Assembly: GCA_946538795.1 (NCBI GenBank)
Contig: CAMNGY010000027.1
Span: 1-9,277 of the forward strand
Reading direction: 5' to 3'
Source of the DNA: an uncultured Treponema sp.
GTDB taxonomy: Bacteria; Spirochaetota; Spirochaetia; Treponematales; Treponemataceae
Length of the DNA: 9,277 nucleotides
The notes beneath the pieces were generated by a model. It saw only the letters and a list, made by a program, of their open reading frames with translations, did not search any database and was not told the DNA's origin. The position numbers were made by a program, and so were the translations under genes. Positions 6,249 to 9,277 of this stretch are shown in pieces (position 1 is the first letter of the stretch; the number at the start of each line of letters is the position of its first letter).

Positions 6249-6283
6249 ATCGGCAGGAAACACGCCAACGATAAGGAGTTTTT

Positions 6284-6871
6284 ATGAAAAAGTTTGCAAT
6301 TCTTGTTGCATTTGCCCTTGCGGCTTGCTCGTCCCTGGCCGCGAAAGACTATTGGTATGTCTGCCTTGGTTCCTTCATGAAGCAGGCGAATGCCGACAAC
6401 TACGTGCAGTACTTGAAAAAAAAGGACGTGCAGGCTTGCATCTTTGATGTTATCGTGTCGGGGACCCTGATGCACAGGGTCGTACAGTCAAAGCCCTTTG
6501 AGACTTTTGCACTTGCGAACGACAGCCGGAAAAAGCTTCAGAAAGAACAGTTCTTCCAAACGCTTGGCATAAATGATCTGTGGGTCTGCCGCGGTCAGAT
6601 TGCGGAAAAGACAGCGGGCAAAGGGCAGTTTTTCCCTTGCACCCCTATAGATGCGGATGTGAGCCACAATCTGGCACTTGAGCCGACGTCGCCGCGTCCT
6701 GCTCCTTTCCGCACGGCTCCCACGTGGGACAACAAGACTGAGGGCGCTCCCAAGACCGTGCAGGGTGACAGGCCTTTGGACGAGGACCTGAAGATTCACC
6801 GTATGCCGAACGGCGATATTACGATAGAGTCTGACAAGGGCTTCAACGGAATTACGATGTCGCGCCGTTAG
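6284..6871 (+). CDS. SPOR-domain lipoprotein (putative peptidoglycan-binding)
   Basis: A 195-residue exported protein. The N-terminus MKKFAILVAFALAAC is a short signal peptide ending in a lipobox L12-A-A-C15, so it is probably lipid-anchored at Cys15. Residues 22-90 resemble a SPOR domain: an initial YWYVCLGSF strand, a helix with ANADNYVQYLKKK, a second strand, then HRVVQSKPFETFALANDSRKKL, the usual V-x-x-x-P-F element and second helix. SPOR domains bind denuded peptidoglycan glycan strands, often at division sites; this role is inferred. Residues 110-195 are Pro-rich and polar, without a known domain, and end in a short patch NGDITIESDKGF. Mature-part cysteines are 27, 52, 102 and 119. It has its own promoter and AAGGAG site and converges on the lipoprotein gene downstream. 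Confidence 0.75.
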   Translation: MKKFAILVAFALAACSSLAAKDYWYVCLGSFMKQANADNYVQYLKKKDVQACIFDVIVSGTLMHRVVQSKPFETFALANDSRKKLQKEQFFQTLGINDLWVCRGQIAEKTAGKGQFFPCTPIDADVSHNLALEPTSPRPAPFRTAPTWDNKTEGAPKTVQGDRPLDEDLKIHRMPNGDITIESDKGFNGITMSRR

Positions 6872-6909
6872 GGCAAGTTTTTTGCTCGATGCTCAATGAG
6901 AGGGCGTCC

Positions 6910-6929
6910 GGGTGAAAGCTGGCTTTCCC
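6910..6929. terminator. Weak hairpin between convergent lipoprotein genes
   Basis: GGG(T)GAAAG-CTGG-CTTTCCC can fold into an eight-pair stem with one bulged T and a four-base loop in the 73-base gap between the two convergent genes. No T run follows on either strand. A separate TTTTTT at 6878-6883, just after the SPOR gene, has only a four-pair stem beside it. Termination here is plausible but poorly supported. Confidence 0.25.
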
Positions 6930-6944
6930 TGTCTTCTTGCTCGC

Positions 6945-7616
6945 TTACTGTATTTTGACGAACTGTATGTAGTCCAGGCTCATTCCGGAGGAATCCGATG
7001 AAATTGAGATGAGGCAGGGCTTTTCTTCAGCCACGTCAAAGTAGATTGGCATGCGGGTCGTTAGTTCCCAAATACCGAGCGGCGGGTCGCTGGGGTATGT
7101 GTCAAAGCTGCTTTCCCCTATGCTGACGCTGATTGCGGCATGGGCTGCATCGGAGGCTTTTTCGGAAAGCAGGCATTCGTAACGGCCGGGGGGCAACGCT
7201 ATGCTGAATTCGGCCTTTGAGCTTTTCATGGAGAATTTCGCCGCCCAGCCTGCGCTGGCTTCTGGGTCGGCGAATACTGTAGATTCGGACAGCAGCATGT
7301 CCTCGAATTCTATCTTTACCCCCCTCCCTGAGAAACTTATGCTGGGAAGGGTCCTGACGGCGACGGGGCTTCCGTCGCTGTTCCTGATCCTTTCGCTTTT
7401 CTTTTTCTTTTTTGCATCCCGCTCATCCTGCCGGTCGGGCAGATCGAAGTCCTGCTCCTCGGTCTCTATTTTCTGCATCTTTTTCTGGGCTTCGTCCAGA
7501 CGGGCTTCCCAGGGATCATCCGCACTCTTTGTGCTGGCACAACCTGCCATTGTCAGCACCGCAAGAGTCAGTGGTATGGCCGCTGACATCATCCTTAAGC
7601 TCTTTTTCCTTTTCAT
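6945..7616 (-). CDS. Lipoprotein with CBM6/35-like C-terminal domain
   Basis: A 223-residue protein I do not recognise by name. A basic N-terminus ([10 protein letters not shown]) and hydrophobic stretch end in the lipobox T-M-A-G-C26, so a membrane lipoprotein is likely. Residues 35-78 are highly charged, with a KKKKK run, and probably form a helical spacer. Residues 90-223 are rich in beta strands and Gly/Ser. Some elements recall carbohydrate-binding modules of families 6 and 35: IEFEDM at 102-107, ADPEASAGWAAKF at 116-128, LPPGRYECLL at 141-150 and the terminal MSLDYIQFV. That link is pattern-based inference. The ATG overlaps the TGA of the D,D-carboxypeptidase gene (ATGA, 7613-7616), with AAGGAG at 7630-7625, so the pair is translationally coupled. 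A longer in-frame opening upstream is rejected. Confidence 0.8.
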   Translation of the reverse strand: MKRKKSLRMMSAAIPLTLAVLTMAGCASTKSADDPWEARLDEAQKKMQKIETEEQDFDLPDRQDERDAKKKKKSERIRNSDGSPVAVRTLPSISFSGRGVKIEFEDMLLSESTVFADPEASAGWAAKFSMKSSKAEFSIALPPGRYECLLSEKASDAAHAAISVSIGESSFDTYPSDPPLGIWELTTRMPIYFDVAEEKPCLISISSDSSGMSLDYIQFVKIQ

Positions 7617-9049
7617 TTCGCTATCTCCTTGGCCTTTGCCAGGGCGTACATTATTATTTTGCCGGACAACTGCTCGAACGCATTCCCGGCTTCCGAGTCC
7701 CTGTCGGCCACGAGGGGGATGGATCTCAGCTCTGTGTCGCCAAGCCAGTAATGTATGGTACCGTAGCGGTCTCCGCACCGTACTCCCCCCAGTATCATGT
7801 CGGGAATTTCCGCCGTGACGTGGACGGAGGAAGCCGCCGCGGTAGGGGAGTCCTGGTCCATAATGGGTACAGTGAAGGTTTCGTCCAGCGCCGGAAGCAG
7901 GCGTACCGAGTTCTGCCGGTTCCTCTTTCCGCCTACGATTGCGACTGTCCATGCGTGCTCCTCGCCGGACGGGCCTGTCACCCTGCCCGCATGGTAATCT
8001 GCAAAAGAGGAGAATGCGTAGTTGAACAGCTTGAGGTTGTCCTGGACCCGGTGCATGTTGCCTTCGGCCGTACCCTTGCCAGGCCCGCGCAGCGTGACGG
8101 ACAAAAAGCGAGTGCCGTTCTGCTCGGCTGTCACGCTTATGTTGTAGCCGCTTTCCTCGATGAAGCCCGTCTTCAGTCCGTCACAGCCTTTTATCTGCCC
8201 CAAAAGCTTGTTCGTGTTTTTCTGTGTGTAGGTCAGTTTCCTGCCTGAGCTGAGTTCCGCCTGGCTCATGTTTCTCCTGAGCGGGTAGCTCAAGGAATCC
8301 CTTGAGTGGAATTCCCGTAGGGCGAACGGAAATTTCTTGATGTATGCCGCGGCCAGGGTCGCGAATTCCCTCGCTGTGGTCACGTTGTCCGCGCTGTAGC
8401 CCGATGATTCGACGAACTGTGTCTTCTCCAGGCCAAGGTCTTGTACGGTTGCGTTCATCCTGCTGACAAAAGCATCCATGCTGCCTGCTATGTGATGGGC
8501 GCAGGCTATGGACGCATCGTTGCCGCGCGCTATGGACAGGCCTAGGAGCAGTTCGCGGAGTGTGACGTGCTCGCCTTCTGCCAGACCCATCCGTGATGCG
8601 TCGGGAGGCAGGTTTACGGCCCATGACTGGGGGGGGAGAGGAACTTGGTCGTCCAGAGATGCCTCACCGTTTTGGACGGCCTGAAAGATGACGTACATTT
8701 CGACTATCTTGGTGAGGCTTGCCGGCGGAACCGGTTGATCCGCGTTCTTTTCATAGAGGATGCTTCCGGTTGCCGTGTCTATCAGAATGGCGCATTCCGC
8801 CCCAAGCTCAAGCTCTGGCATTTGGGATGGGTAGGGGAGGGGGGCAAGTTTTGTGGAAAGCCTCTCTGGGTAGCGCTTGTCAAGGGTTTCTTCCAGGTAT
8901 TTTTTCTGAGTTGCCGTGAGGGAATCCAGCTCCTGTACGTCCAGCACTTTCTTGGCCTCGCCAAAGAGGTATGTCCCCCATGCGGCCAAAAGGATGAGAA
9001 ATGCAAGGATAGTGAGGAGGGGCCAAGCCCCGCGTTTCTTTCTGCTCAT
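7613..9049 (-). CDS. D-alanyl-D-alanine carboxypeptidase (peptidase S11, PBP5-like)
   Basis: A 478-residue envelope enzyme that should remove the terminal D-Ala from peptidoglycan pentapeptides. Residues 8-29 are one hydrophobic segment after a basic start, giving an N-terminal anchor with the catalytic part outside. After a spacer, the S11 domain (about 85-340) has the nucleophile motif S111-L-T-K114 and the K293-T-G295 motif in GLKTGF. The second motif, normally SxN, reads R175-G-N177 in SIARGNDAS, so the Ser is replaced by Arg. Residues about 345-450 could be the PBP5 C-terminal beta domain, and the end ([15 protein letters not shown]) is a helix that may also touch the membrane. The start ATG overlaps the aroC stop (ATGA) and has no good Shine-Dalgarno sequence, suggesting coupling. 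Related to dacA/dacF; the exact name is uncertain. Confidence 0.9.
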   Translation of the reverse strand: MSRKKRGAWPLLTILAFLILLAAWGTYLFGEAKKVLDVQELDSLTATQKKYLEETLDKRYPERLSTKLAPLPYPSQMPELELGAECAILIDTATGSILYEKNADQPVPPASLTKIVEMYVIFQAVQNGEASLDDQVPLPPQSWAVNLPPDASRMGLAEGEHVTLRELLLGLSIARGNDASIACAHHIAGSMDAFVSRMNATVQDLGLEKTQFVESSGYSADNVTTAREFATLAAAYIKKFPFALREFHSRDSLSYPLRRNMSQAELSSGRKLTYTQKNTNKLLGQIKGCDGLKTGFIEESGYNISVTAEQNGTRFLSVTLRGPGKGTAEGNMHRVQDNLKLFNYAFSSFADYHAGRVTGPSGEEHAWTVAIVGGKRNRQNSVRLLPALDETFTVPIMDQDSPTAAASSVHVTAEIPDMILGGVRCGDRYGTIHYWLGDTELRSIPLVADRDSEAGNAFEQLSGKIIMYALAKAKEIAK

Positions 9050-9277
9050 GCCCGCGCGCCCCTGTTACGGAGGATGCAGTCCGCAAGGGTAATTGCGGTC
9101 ATTGCCTCAACAACGGGCACTATGCGCGGGCACAGGCATACGTCGTGCCGCCCCTCTATGAGTATGTCGCATTCATTGCCAGCCGTGTCCACCGTTTGCT
9201 GCCGGATATATATGGAAGGGACTGGCTTGACCGCCGCGCGGAATACAATTTCATCTCCGTTGGAGATTCCCCCCAGT
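9046..9277 (-). CDS. aroC: Chorismate synthase, C-terminal part (5' end outside window)
   Basis: The last 76 codons run from the right window edge to a TGA at 9048-9046. The translation has the chorismate synthase C-terminal marks: [17 protein letters not shown], a Q-x-TVD segment, then [18 protein letters not shown] and a final [13 protein letters not shown]. The enzyme converts 5-enolpyruvylshikimate 3-phosphate to chorismate with reduced FMN, the last step of the shikimate pathway. The consensus RHDPC reads RHDVC here, and Cys is unusually frequent. The stop codon overlaps the start of the D,D-carboxypeptidase gene by four bases, so aroC heads, or lies within, the same transcript. Confidence 0.92.
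   Translation of the reverse strand, partial: LGGISNGDEIVFRAAVKPVPSIYIRQQTVDTAGNECDILIEGRHDVCLCPRIVPVVEAMTAITLADCILRNRGARA

Noticed and set aside
6872..6890. TTTTTT run after the SPOR gene as an intrinsic terminator
   Set aside because: Only a four-pair stem (GCAA/TTGC), which itself consumes part of the T run, is available.
7617..7952. Longer open frame upstream of the lipoprotein gene
   Set aside because: It overlaps the carboxypeptidase coding region in another frame, its translation looks like random Arg/Gly-rich sequence, and the signal peptide begins exactly at the ATG at 7616, which has an AAGGAG site.
1..9277. Mobile elements, CRISPR arrays, tRNA or rRNA genes, riboswitches
   Set aside because: The window is almost fully covered by recognised protein genes with short gaps; none of the gaps shows spaced direct repeats, integrase or transposase fragments, cloverleaf-like sequence or a known aptamer core.

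Overview
The window is an ordinary-looking, gene-dense bacterial chromosome segment with eleven protein genes, two of them cut by the window edges. Gene content and style suggest a spirochaete close to Treponema: an rpsP-khpA-rimM-trmD-rplS operon, lipoproteins with short lipoboxes, a SPOR protein, and treponeme-like NDK and GpsA sequences. This assignment is an inference from protein style; no RNA marker gene is present. No mobile element, CRISPR array, tRNA or rRNA was seen.

Layout. Bases 1-2344 (+) are a translation operon: the end of ribosomal protein S16, the RNA-binding KH protein KhpA, the 30S maturation factor RimM, the tRNA m1G37 methyltransferase TrmD, and ribosomal protein L19 with a long Ala/Lys/Glu tail. 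A strong intrinsic terminator and three tandem copies of a terminator-like 23-base unit follow. Bases 2472-4479 (+) hold a separately promoted RNase II/R-family exoribonuclease, whose promoter lies so close to the ATG that the mRNA should be almost leaderless. A perfect 15-bp palindrome sits at its 3' end.

Bases 4561-6198 (-) are an ndk-gpsA operon (nucleotide balancing; glycerol-3-phosphate for phospholipid). Its promoter is also nearly leaderless and is divergent from a canonical promoter that drives a small SPOR-domain lipoprotein (6284-6871, +). Bases 6945-9277 (-) form a tightly coupled series, aroC (C-terminal end only), a D,D-carboxypeptidase and a lipoprotein, joined by two 4-base ATGA overlaps.

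Together the segment covers ribosome assembly and RNA decay on the left and envelope building on the right. The SPOR protein and the D,D-carboxypeptidase both point to peptidoglycan, and the lipoprotein beside them has a C-terminal domain resembling a carbohydrate-binding module. I see no clear new multi-gene system. The best leads are the carboxypeptidase with an Arg in place of the usual Ser of its SxN motif, its coupled CBM-like lipoprotein, the two leaderless-type promoters, and the tandem terminator-like repeats.
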